From the NCBI GenBank assembly GCA_945901035.1, contig CAMDKN010000067.1, positions 1 to 6,860 of the forward strand: a DNA stretch of 6,860 nucleotides. Reading direction: 5' to 3'. Below the pieces are notes generated by a model. It was not told where the DNA came from. It worked only from the letters and a program-made list of their open reading frames with translations, and did no database searches. Positions 1 through 6,065 of the stretch are shown piece after piece (position 1 is the first letter of the stretch; each line of letters opens with the position of its first letter). This DNA is from Gulosibacter massiliensis (GTDB lineage Bacteria; Actinomycetota; Actinomycetes; Actinomycetales; Microbacteriaceae). The translations under genes were made by a program, and so were the position numbers.

Positions 1-860
1 CGCTTTTCGGCCGAGGAGAGCACCCATTCGGCGTACTCGGGCGAGGTTGCAGCGATGTCCTTGTCGACACCGATCATGCGGCCGTCAATGCCGGCTTCGG
101 TGATGGCTTCGGAAACGGCACCGAACTGGTCGCCACCGACGGGGAAGAGGACGTCGGCGCCGGCTTCAATCTGGCCCGCGGCGATGGTCTTCGAGGTTCC
201 CGAGTTGGGGACGAAGTCACCGATGAAGTCACCGGTCTCCGTTGCAGGGTCCCAACCGACGACAGTGACGTCGGTCATGTTGTCTGCGCCCCATGCCATG
301 GCTCCGTAGTAGTAACCGGTCATGAAGTCGGTGACAGCAGGGATCTGCATTCCACCGTAGGTTCCAACGACCTTGGTCGTGGACTGTGCTGCGGCGAGGT
401 AGCCGGCGAGGTACGACGACTGGTTCATCGAGTACATGACGGGCTTGAGGTTGGTTGCACCGTTCGACCATCCGTCAATCGTGACGAAGCTCATCTCGGG
501 GTTGGCCTCGGCCGCTGCGTTGACCGCGTCAACGAGGTTGAATCCGACGGCGATGGTGACATCGCAGCTCTGGTCAATCATGGCCTGGAGGTTGGGTCCG
601 AAGTCATCGGGGGTTGCCGATTCGGCGTCCGCGATGGACACTCCGAGTTCGGCCTGAGCCTTCTCGAGTCCTTCGTACACCGACTGGTTGAACGACTTGT
701 CGTTCCACGAGCCTTCGTCCGAAACGGCGCAGGCGAGGTAGTCGATCGGCTCGACGGGACCAGCGGTCTCGCTGGGTGCTGCTGCACAGCCGGCCAAGAA
801 GACCGCAGCCGCACTCGCCAAGGCGAGTCCGGTCCATGCACGCGAAGTGTTGTTCTTCAC
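1..860 (-). CDS. BMP/PnrA-family ABC transporter substrate-binding lipoprotein (partial, C-terminus beyond the window)
   Basis: This is the extracytoplasmic binding lipoprotein of a BMP-type (PnrA/TmpC/Med) ABC importer; characterised members bind purine or other nucleosides. The GTG start at 858-860 is preceded by an AGAGGA-type Shine-Dalgarno, and 286 codons are open to the window edge. Residues 8-24 form a lipoprotein signal peptide ending in the lipobox L22-A23-G24-C25, so Cys25 should be lipidated after cleavage. The mature part carries family hallmarks: DEGSWNDKSFNQ (48-59), FVTIDG (125-130), YGGMQIPAV (168-176), FPVGGDQFG (239-247) and IGVDKD (263-268). Family members are about 330-360 residues, so roughly the last 50-70 are missing. 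Permease and ATPase genes would be expected further left. The family call is firm; nucleoside as ligand is inferred from characterised homologues. Confidence 0.93.
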   Translation of the reverse strand, partial: MKNNTSRAWTGLALASAAAVFLAGCAAAPSETAGPVEPIDYLACAVSDEGSWNDKSFNQSVYEGLEKAQAELGVSIADAESATPDDFGPNLQAMIDQSCDVTIAVGFNLVDAVNAAAEANPEMSFVTIDGWSNGATNLKPVMYSMNQSSYLAGYLAAAQSTTKVVGTYGGMQIPAVTDFMTGYYYGAMAWGADNMTDVTVVGWDPATETGDFIGDFVPNSGTSKTIAAGQIEAGADVLFPVGGDQFGAVSEAITEAGIDGRMIGVDKDIAATSPEYAEWVLSSAEK

Positions 861-867
861 AGGGTGA

Positions 868-875
868 TTCCTCTC
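868..875 (-). promoter_or_regulatory. Ribosome binding site of the BMP lipoprotein gene
   Basis: On the minus strand the sequence reads GAGAGGAA, seven bases before the GTG at 860. It decides the start: a nearby upstream ATG on the same strand is out of frame and hits TGA after six codons, and the GTG gives a complete lipoprotein signal peptide. Confidence 0.7.
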
Positions 876-932
876 ATTGAATGGAATGGTTTCCGACCGG
901 TGTTTTCCGGGCGGGCCCCACCTAATGTCTTT

Positions 933-938
933 ATCTTA
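933..938 (-). promoter_or_regulatory. Possible -10 box for the BMP lipoprotein gene
   Basis: The minus strand reads TAAGAT in the most AT-rich part of the manC-lipoprotein gap, which would give a 5' leader of about 65 bases. A TTGGGT (959-964) lies upstream with a 20-bp spacer, longer than the ideal 17, so the -35 is doubtful. It is offered because the gene follows manC by 181 bp and probably has its own promoter. Confidence 0.25.
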
Positions 939-1013
939 TTGACGCACAGTGGTTTAGCACCCAAAGACACCGCAAAAACACGGGAACCACTACCAAATCG
1001 TTACATTGAGATG

Positions 1014-1040
1014 GATTTTCGAGGGAATCCGCAGAAAATC
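1014..1040 (-). terminator. Weak stem-loop directly after the manC stop codon
   Basis: Seven-base arms (1014-1020 and 1034-1040) are exact reverse complements, GATTTTC and GAAAATC, separated by a 13-base loop, and begin one base after the manC stop. The stem is AT-rich and no uridine tract follows, so it is not a classical intrinsic terminator. It may be a 3'-end structure or chance. Confidence 0.25.
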
Positions 1041-1041
1041 A

Positions 1042-2157
1042 TCAGAGGACGGTGTCGTCCCCCGACTGGCGGATTTGTTCCACAATGTTCTTGACGCGTT
1101 GGGCGTGCGCGGCCGTCGTCACGAGCAGGGCATCGGGGGTGTCGACGACGACAATGTCTTTCACTCCGATGAGCGAAATGAGTCGTTTTGTCTGTGAGAC
1201 GACAACACCGCTGGACCCCTCGTTGAGAACGCGCGTGTTCTCGCCGAGGGTGGCGAGGACGTTAGCCCGTCCGCTGGTGTGTAACCGCGCAAGCGCAGCG
1301 AAATCACCCACATCGTCCCAGCGGAAGTCCCCGGGAATCACCGCGAGGCGGCCGTGTTCTGCTGCGGGTTCCGCAATCGAATAATCGATGGCGACTTTGG
1401 GGATCGTCGCCCAGAGCGCGTCCAGGACCGATTGGCGGCTCGGTGAATCCCACGCGTCCGCGATTGCCTCGATCGGTTCCGCCACGTCGGGACGGTTCGC
1501 CCGCAATTCGTCGAGCAACACACTCGCCTTGGCGATGAACATCCCCGCGTTCCACAGGTGCGTATCGCCCTCCACATATTCGGCCGCGGTGGCGGCGTCG
1601 GGTTTTTCCACGAATCGCACAACCCGATGCGCGTGAGGGGCGGACGCAACATCGAGCCCGTCGCCCGACTCGATATAGCCGAACGCAGTCGACGCCGACG
1701 TGGGCCGAATTCCGATGGTGACGATGAATCCCGCTTCGGCCGTGGCAATCGCTTCATTCACGGCGCTCACGAAACGTCGTTCATCGTCGATGACATGGTC
1801 GGCGGCAAAAGACCCCACGATGGCGTCGGGGTTTCGGCGCACCAGAATCGCTGCGGCCAGAGCGATGGCGGCGGTGGAGTCTTTGGGCGATGGTTCGAGC
1901 ACCACGTTGTCGGGAGCGAGCCCGGGCAATTCCCGCGCAACAGCCGTGGCGTGGGCGTTACCGCACACGACCACGATGTTGTTGCCCGCGATCGGCTCGA
2001 GTCGGTTCCACGTCTCGGCGAGAAGACTGTGTCCGCTTCCGGTGAGGTCGTGCAGGAATTTTGGCGAGTCCGCCCTGGACAACGGCCACAGTCGCGAGCC
2101 CGCTCCGCCCGCGGGAATGATCGCGTAAAAGTTCGCGTCGCGGCGTTGGTTGGCCAT
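1042..2157 (-). CDS. manC: Mannose-1-phosphate guanylyltransferase (GDP-mannose pyrophosphorylase)
   Basis: The enzyme makes GDP-mannose from GTP and mannose-1-phosphate in the cytoplasm, supplying mannosyl donors for glycolipids, glycoproteins or polysaccharides. The 371-residue product opens with the nucleotidyltransferase signature GGAGSRLWPLSR (17-28), followed by the PKF lysine (K33). Further sugar-nucleotide motifs are FVEKP (182-186), WNAGMF (202-207), IDYSI (257-261) and WDDVGDF (280-286). There is no C-terminal phosphomannose isomerase cupin domain, so this is the short single-function form (about 360 residues) rather than the bifunctional AlgA/ManC type of about 470. The reading frame stays open upstream through the divergent sdhC gene, but homology begins just after the ATG at 2155-2157, and a TANNNT box lies seven bases before it. 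The gene is divergent from sdhC. The symbol manC is used in the family sense; manB is sometimes used in actinobacteria. Confidence 0.93.
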   Translation of the reverse strand: MANQRRDANFYAIIPAGGAGSRLWPLSRADSPKFLHDLTGSGHSLLAETWNRLEPIAGNNIVVVCGNAHATAVARELPGLAPDNVVLEPSPKDSTAAIALAAAILVRRNPDAIVGSFAADHVIDDERRFVSAVNEAIATAEAGFIVTIGIRPTSASTAFGYIESGDGLDVASAPHAHRVVRFVEKPDAATAAEYVEGDTHLWNAGMFIAKASVLLDELRANRPDVAEPIEAIADAWDSPSRQSVLDALWATIPKVAIDYSIAEPAAEHGRLAVIPGDFRWDDVGDFAALARLHTSGRANVLATLGENTRVLNEGSSGVVVSQTKRLISLIGVKDIVVVDTPDALLVTTAAHAQRVKNIVEQIRQSGDDTVL

Positions 2158-2164
2158 GTCAAAC

Positions 2165-2170
2165 AGCCTA
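2165..2170 (-). promoter_or_regulatory. Probable -10 box of manC, leaderless arrangement
   Basis: The minus strand reads TAGGCT, matching the actinobacterial TANNNT consensus, exactly seven bases before the manC ATG. That spacing would place the transcription start at or next to the start codon, giving a leaderless mRNA. No good Shine-Dalgarno is present otherwise, apart from the AGG inside this same box. No convincing -35 is seen. Confidence 0.45.
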
Positions 2171-2181
2171 CGCGAGAGCGA

Positions 2182-2187
2182 TAGAGT
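2182..2187 (+). promoter_or_regulatory. Probable -10 box of the sdhCDAB operon
   Basis: TAGAGT fits TANNNT and lies 33 bases before the sdhC GTG, so transcription would begin near 2194 with a short leader that contains the strong ribosome binding site. The -35 is unclear, because the expected area (about 2157-2164) falls at the manC start codon. It is the only good candidate in the 63-bp gap. Confidence 0.45.
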
Positions 2188-2208
2188 AGAGGCACTCGAA
2201 CACTTTTC

Positions 2209-2214
2209 AGGAGG
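2209..2214 (+). promoter_or_regulatory. Strong ribosome binding site of sdhC
   Basis: AGGAGG, a perfect Shine-Dalgarno, sits six bases before the GTG at 2221. It fixes this GTG as the start and suggests the first gene of the operon is translated efficiently. Confidence 0.85.
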
Positions 2215-2220
2215 CACTGA

Positions 2221-2622
2221 GTGGCAAACACCGTCGCTCGCGAACCACGCACAGTGATTCGCGGAACGCTGTACCGAGGTCACGAGGGGATGTGGTCGTG
2301 GGTTCTCCACCGCATCACCGGCGTCGGTATCTATTTCTTTTTGTTGGTTCACATTCTCGACACCGCAACTGTTCGGCTCGACCCGGAACTGTACAACGTG
2401 GTGATGGAGGCCTACAAGACGCCCATCATGGGACTCGGTGAAGCCGCGCTCGTCGCCGCCATCGTGTTCCACGCATTCAACGGATTGCGCATCATCCTTG
2501 TCGACATGACCCGCTGGGCCGTGCGCCACCAACGCGCCCTGTTCTACGGCGTTCTCGTGTTGTGGACCGTGGTGATGGTCGCGTTCCTCCCCCGTCACTT
2601 GATGCACGTCTTCGGGGCGTAA
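2221..2622 (+). CDS. sdhC: Succinate dehydrogenase cytochrome b subunit SdhC
   Basis: This is a membrane anchor of respiratory complex II. With SdhD it binds heme b and forms the quinone site that accepts electrons from SdhB. The 133-residue protein has three membrane helices, at about 27-47, 71-94 and 106-124. The family signature SWVLHRITG (26-34) precedes helix 1; His30 and Arg31 correspond to the quinone-site region of the E. coli subunit. HAFNGLRIILVD (84-95) ends helix 2, and His84 is the expected axial heme b ligand. The serine that in E. coli lies four residues before the arginine is shifted by one here (Ser26, with Trp27 at the usual place). The gene is first in sdhCDAB, starts with GTG after a perfect Shine-Dalgarno, and ends 2 bp before sdhD. 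Length is normal for the family. Confidence 0.93.
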   Translation: MANTVAREPRTVIRGTLYRGHEGMWSWVLHRITGVGIYFFLLVHILDTATVRLDPELYNVVMEAYKTPIMGLGEAALVAAIVFHAFNGLRIILVDMTRWAVRHQRALFYGVLVLWTVVMVAFLPRHLMHVFGA

Positions 2623-2624
2623 CC

Positions 2625-3038
2625 GTGAACACACTGCTCAAACAAATGCGTTTCGATCGCCTCGGCTGGATCTTCATGCGTGTCTCCGGCGTCCTTCTCA
2701 TCGGGTTGATCTTCACCCACCTGTTCGTCAACCTCATGCAGGACGGTGGTGTCAAGGCCATCGACTTCGCCTTCGTCGCCGGCAAACTGGCGGACCCGTT
2801 CTGGCAGTGGTTCGATGTCTCGCTGCTCTCGCTCGCACTCATTCACGGAACGAACGGAATGCGCGTCGTTGTCGACGACTACGTGACACGCCCACGCCTC
2901 AAAAAGGTGTTGCAGGCCTCACTCTTCGTTTCCGCAACGGTGCTCATCATCCTCGGCACGCTCGTCGTCTTCACGCTCGACCCGTGCCCCGTTGGCGCAC
3001 CCGCCAGCATTCTTCCCTCGTTCTGCAGCGCAGGCTGA
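2625..3038 (+). CDS. sdhD: Succinate dehydrogenase hydrophobic membrane anchor SdhD
   Basis: This is the second membrane anchor of complex II, partner of SdhC in heme b and quinone binding. The frame is open further upstream, but the GTG at 2625, two bases after the sdhC stop, gives the 137-residue product expected; a GGGG seven bases upstream is a modest ribosome binding site, so translation is probably coupled to sdhC. Three helices are visible, at about 17-38, 63-84 and 97-118. His74 in the HGTNGMRVVVDDY stretch (74-86) matches the second heme ligand, and Asp85-Tyr86 match the quinone-site Asp-Tyr pair of E. coli SdhD. The tail after helix 3 contains two cysteines (121 and 134) and should lie outside the cytoplasm. 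Small anchors are poorly conserved, so the call rests on these motifs and on gene order. Confidence 0.9.
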   Translation: MNTLLKQMRFDRLGWIFMRVSGVLLIGLIFTHLFVNLMQDGGVKAIDFAFVAGKLADPFWQWFDVSLLSLALIHGTNGMRVVVDDYVTRPRLKKVLQASLFVSATVLIILGTLVVFTLDPCPVGAPASILPSFCSAG

Positions 3039-3050
3039 CACCAACCCCTA

Positions 3051-3056
3051 AAGGAG
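3051..3056 (+). promoter_or_regulatory. Ribosome binding site of sdhA
   Basis: AAGGAG lies eight bases before the GTG at 3065. It selects this start over the long upstream open frame, which only overlaps sdhD, and places the FAD-binding glycines at the usual distance from the N-terminus. Confidence 0.8.
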
Positions 3057-3064
3057 CACAAACC

Positions 3065-4813
3065 GTGACCACGGTTCATCACCACGAGTACGACGTCGTC
3101 ATTGTTGGAGCGGGTGGTGCGGGCATGCGCGCGGCCATCGAGTCTGCCCCCAACGCTAAAACCGCCGTCATCACCAAGTTGTATCCGACGCGGTCGCACA
3201 CCGGTGCGGCGCAGGGCGGAATGGCCGCTGCGCTGGCCAACGTCGAAGAGGACTCGTGGGAATGGCACACGTTCGACACCGTCAAGGGTGGCGACTACCT
3301 CGTCGACCAGGACGCCGCCGAAATTCTCGCGCGCGAGGCCATTGACGCCATCATCGACCTCGAGAACATGGGACTCCCGTTCAACCGCACGCCCGACGGA
3401 AAGATTGACCAACGTCGCTTTGGTGGCCACACCCGCGACCACGGTAAAGCACCGGTTCGCCGCTCGTGCTATTCCGCCGACCGCACGGGACACATGATCC
3501 TGCAGACCCTCTTCCAGAACTGCACCAAATTGGGCGTCGAGTTCTACAACGAGTTCTACGTGCTCGATCTGATTCTGACCGAAGAAAAGGGAACGACACG
3601 CACCACCGGCGTCGTCGCCTACGAACTCTCGACCGGTGACGTCCACGTGTTCAACGCGACTTCAGTGATTTTCGCCACGGGCGGTTTCGGCAAAATGTTC
3701 AAGACCACCTCCAACGCCCACACTCTCACGGGTGACGGCGTCGGAATCGTCTGGCGCAAAGGCATCCCGCTCGAAGACATGGAGTTCTTCCAGTTCCACC
3801 CGACCGGGCTCGCCGGACTCGGAATCCTCCTGACCGAGGGCGCCCGAGGCGAAGGCGCGATTCTGCGCAACGCGAGCGGTGAGCGTTTCATGGAGCGTTA
3901 CGCCCCGACCATCAAGGACCTCGCGCCGCGAGACATCATTTCCCGCTGCATGGTTCAGGAAGTCGCCGAGGGCCGCGGAGCCGGCCCGAACAAGGACTAC
4001 GTGTTGCTGGACTGCACGCACCTCGGCGCCGAAGTTCTCGAAACCAAACTTCCCGACATCACCGAGTTCGCCCGAACCTATCTCGGTGTCGACCCCGTCA
4101 CCGAGCCGGTCCCCGTGATGCCCACCGCGCACTATGCGATGGGCGGAATCCCGACCAACACGGACGCCGAAGTGTTGATCAACAACACCACCGTAATCCC
4201 AGGGCTTTACGCCGCCGGAGAGTGCGCGTGTGTGTCGGTTCACGGCTCAAACCGACTGGGAACCAACTCGTTGCTCGACATCAACGTGTTCGGAAAGCGC
4301 GCGGGCCGAAACGCCGCCGCCTACGCAAACAAGACCAAGCGCCCCGCGATGCCGAAGGCGTCGGAATCATTCGTGCTCGGGCTCATCGAACAGATGCGCA
4401 CCGCGGACGGAACGGAAAACGTGGCGGCGATTCGCAAAGAACTTCAATTGGAAATGGACCGAAACGCCCAGGTGTTCCGTACCGAAGAGTCGCTCAAGCA
4501 CGCACAAACCGTCATCGAAGGGTTGCGCAAGCGCTACGCCAAGGTCGGCATTCACGACCGCGGTCAGCGTTTCAACACCGACATGCTCGAAGCCATTGAG
4601 CTGGGGTTCTTGCTCGACCTCGCCGAAGTTGTCGTTGTCTCCGCCCGAAACCGCAAGGAAAGCCGTGGTGGTCACATGCGCGACGACTACCCGGATCGCG
4701 ACGACAAGAAATACATGAAGCACACGATGGCCTACAAGAAGGGCGCCAAAATCGAAATCGATTGGAAGCCCGTCGTCATCACGAACTATCCGCCCATGGA
4801 GAGGAAATACTGA
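3065..4813 (+). CDS. sdhA: Succinate dehydrogenase flavoprotein subunit SdhA
   Basis: The catalytic subunit of complex II oxidises succinate to fumarate on the cytoplasmic face of the membrane, linking the TCA cycle to the respiratory chain. The 582-residue protein has a Rossmann FAD motif GAGGAG (15-20) and TRSHTGAAQGG (42-52), whose His45 is the expected covalent FAD attachment site. Active-site residues match E. coli SdhA: FHPTG with His245, TEGARGEG with Thr257 and Glu258, Arg289 in LAPRD, His356 in HYAMGG, and GSNRLGTNS with Arg397. AGEC (384-387) belongs to the FAD site. The C-terminal domain ends with the family's DDYPDRDD and HTMAYKKG stretches. Its TGA overlaps the sdhB ATG by one base (TGATG), indicating translational coupling. 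No damage is visible. Confidence 0.98.
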   Translation: MTTVHHHEYDVVIVGAGGAGMRAAIESAPNAKTAVITKLYPTRSHTGAAQGGMAAALANVEEDSWEWHTFDTVKGGDYLVDQDAAEILAREAIDAIIDLENMGLPFNRTPDGKIDQRRFGGHTRDHGKAPVRRSCYSADRTGHMILQTLFQNCTKLGVEFYNEFYVLDLILTEEKGTTRTTGVVAYELSTGDVHVFNATSVIFATGGFGKMFKTTSNAHTLTGDGVGIVWRKGIPLEDMEFFQFHPTGLAGLGILLTEGARGEGAILRNASGERFMERYAPTIKDLAPRDIISRCMVQEVAEGRGAGPNKDYVLLDCTHLGAEVLETKLPDITEFARTYLGVDPVTEPVPVMPTAHYAMGGIPTNTDAEVLINNTTVIPGLYAAGECACVSVHGSNRLGTNSLLDINVFGKRAGRNAAAYANKTKRPAMPKASESFVLGLIEQMRTADGTENVAAIRKELQLEMDRNAQVFRTEESLKHAQTVIEGLRKRYAKVGIHDRGQRFNTDMLEAIELGFLLDLAEVVVVSARNRKESRGGHMRDDYPDRDDKKYMKHTMAYKKGAKIEIDWKPVVITNYPPMERKY

Positions 4814-5544
4814 TGCCCGAACTCGGCGTCGTGGACTCATTTACCGTCACGTTTATCGTGCGACGGTTCAACCCGGAAACGGACCAGGAAGCGTACTGGG
4901 AGAACTTCGAGGTCGAGATGTATTCGACCGACCGTGTGCTCGATGGCCTCCACAAAATCAAGTGGGAACAGGACGGTTCGCTGTCGTTCCGCCGCTCGTG
5001 TGCTCACGGGATTTGTGGTTCGGACGCGATGCGAATCAACGGACGAAACCGACTCGCCTGCAAGACCCTCATTAAGGACCTTGACATTTCGAAGCCCGTC
5101 TATGTCGAAGCCATTAAGGGCCTGCCCCTGGAAAAAGACCTGATCGTCGACATGGAACCGTTCTTTGCCGCGTATCGCGAGGTCCAGCCGTTCCTCCAGT
5201 CGACGTCCAAGCCGGAGAAGGAAAACCTTCAGTCACCCGAGCAGCGCGAACGATTTGACGACACCACCAAGTGCATCCTGTGCGCCGCGTGCACGACGTC
5301 GTGCCCCGTGTTTTGGACCGACGGACAGTACTTTGGCCCGGCCGCGATTGTGGCGGCTCACCGATTCATTTTCGACTCGCGTGACGAAGCCGCCCAGGTG
5401 CGTTTGGACATCCTGAACTCGAAAGAAGGAGTGTGGCGCTGCCGCACCACCTTCAACTGCTCCGAGGCCTGCCCTCGCGGCATCGAGGTGACCCGAGCGA
5501 TCTCGGAAGTCAAGCAAGCGGCCATTTCCGGCGTGCGTCGCTAG
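4813..5544 (+). CDS. sdhB: Succinate dehydrogenase iron-sulfur subunit SdhB
   Basis: SdhB passes electrons from SdhA's FAD to quinone through three Fe-S clusters. The 243-residue protein begins at the ATG overlapping the sdhA stop, with GAGAGGAAA just upstream as ribosome binding site. The N-terminal ferredoxin-like domain holds the [2Fe-2S] ligands Cys63, Cys68, Asp71 and Cys83; aspartate at the third position is as in E. coli SdhB, where it is a genuine ligand. The C-terminal domain has CILCAACTTSCP (154-165) and CRTTFNCSEACPRG (210-223). Cys154, 157, 160 and 220 should bind [4Fe-4S], and Cys164, 210 and 216 the [3Fe-4S]. The gene is last in the operon. No clear intrinsic terminator follows it, so read-through into the EIIB-like gene is possible. 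Confidence 0.97.
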   Translation: MPELGVVDSFTVTFIVRRFNPETDQEAYWENFEVEMYSTDRVLDGLHKIKWEQDGSLSFRRSCAHGICGSDAMRINGRNRLACKTLIKDLDISKPVYVEAIKGLPLEKDLIVDMEPFFAAYREVQPFLQSTSKPEKENLQSPEQRERFDDTTKCILCAACTTSCPVFWTDGQYFGPAAIVAAHRFIFDSRDEAAQVRLDILNSKEGVWRCRTTFNCSEACPRGIEVTRAISEVKQAAISGVRR

Positions 5545-5602
5545 ATTTGGCCACGAGAAATCACGCGGTTGCGGTACGAATCATGATGCCCGCGGTGTCA
5601 CA

Positions 5603-6028
5603 GTGAAAATCCTGTGTGTCACATCCTGTTTCAGCGGGATTGTGTCGACGTATTTGGCGTCCGAGGCTCTCGACCTGGCCGGCCAACGGTTAGGCCACGA
5701 GATCCTCATTGAAACCCAAGGCTCAGCGGGCTCCGCACCGTTCGTCGACACCGATATCGAACAGGCCGACGGCGTCATTTTCGCGGTGGACGTTCCCGTC
5801 GTTGGTCGCGAACGTTTCACCGGCAAGCCCTACCTCGAGGAGGAAATCGCCTCGGCGATTCATGCGCCCCGTGAACTGATTCACCGTTTGGTCACGCAGA
5901 TCACCGACGGGACGGCGAAACTCGTCACAACGGAACCGACGGCACGGGAAGCCCGGTCGGTCCCTGTCGATTCGTCTTCCGAGCGCGGTTTTTTGGCCAA
6001 GCTGTTCGGACGGGGCCGCCGGGATTAA
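5603..6028 (+). CDS. Stand-alone fructose-type PTS EIIB-like protein with divergent phosphate loop
   Basis: Residues 1-95 resemble the EIIB domain of the fructose/mannitol-type phosphotransferase system, which takes phosphate from EIIA on a cysteine and passes it to sugar in the EIIC channel. Recognisable parts are MKILCVTSC (1-9), the SEALDLAG helix (20-27), GHEILIETQGS (31-41), the DIEQADGVIFAVD strand (51-63) and RFTGKP (71-76). The acceptor Cys9 is kept, but the following loop reads FSGIVST where family members usually have PTGIAHT. A 46-residue tail ends in GFLAKLFGRGRRD, a short basic, partly hydrophobic segment. No EIIA, EIIC, HPr or sugar kinase gene is adjacent. The start is GTG without a clear Shine-Dalgarno; no in-frame start closer to sdhB is better, and homology begins here. 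It may be a working EIIB acting with distant partners, a regulatory relic, or a domain with a new job. Confidence 0.75.
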   Translation: MKILCVTSCFSGIVSTYLASEALDLAGQRLGHEILIETQGSAGSAPFVDTDIEQADGVIFAVDVPVVGRERFTGKPYLEEEIASAIHAPRELIHRLVTQITDGTAKLVTTEPTAREARSVPVDSSSERGFLAKLFGRGRRD

Positions 6029-6053
6029 GCGGTTCGCGGTCCTGCACCGACCC

Positions 6054-6059
6054 TAGGAT
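6054..6059 (+). promoter_or_regulatory. Possible -10 box of exoIII, leaderless; overlaps a weak Shine-Dalgarno
   Basis: TAGGAT fits TANNNT and ends six bases before the ATG at 6066, the spacing expected for leaderless transcription in actinobacteria. The same bases contain AGGA (6055-6058), which could instead act as a Shine-Dalgarno on a longer transcript from upstream. The sequence does not distinguish the two. No good -35 is seen. Confidence 0.35.
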
Positions 6060-6065
6060 TGGGTC

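Noticed and set aside
939..967. Plus-strand TTGACG (939-944) as a -35 box
   Set aside because: No -10-like sequence at the right distance and no plus-strand gene downstream; open frames there are shadows of manC.
1558..2184. A 208-codon open frame on the plus strand opposite manC
   Set aside because: Antisense to strongly supported manC motifs and rich in Gly, Arg and His without any domain; a shadow frame.
2158..2634. Extension of the manC frame upstream of 2157 by 159 codons
   Set aside because: It would run antisense through all of sdhC. Nucleotidyltransferase homology begins right after the ATG at 2157, and a -10 box lies just before it.
2807..3064. Extension of the sdhA frame upstream of 3065 by 86 codons
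   Set aside because: It overlaps sdhD in another frame, is Arg/His-rich without homology, and the Shine-Dalgarno at 3051-3056 points to 3065.
2879..3646. A 255-codon open frame on the minus strand, opposite sdhD and sdhA
   Set aside because: It lies antisense to clearly conserved sdhA codons, has no recognisable motifs, and its openness follows from the GC-biased codon pattern of the real gene.
3662..4243. A 193-codon open frame on the minus strand within sdhA
   Set aside because: Antisense shadow of sdhA; composition is rich in Val, Gly and Arg as expected for mirror frames of high-GC genes, with no ribosome site or family signature.
6031..6052. Small hairpin after the EIIB-like gene (CGGT and ACCG arms) as a terminator
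   Set aside because: Only four continuous base pairs plus a bulged extension, with no uridine tract; too weak to call.
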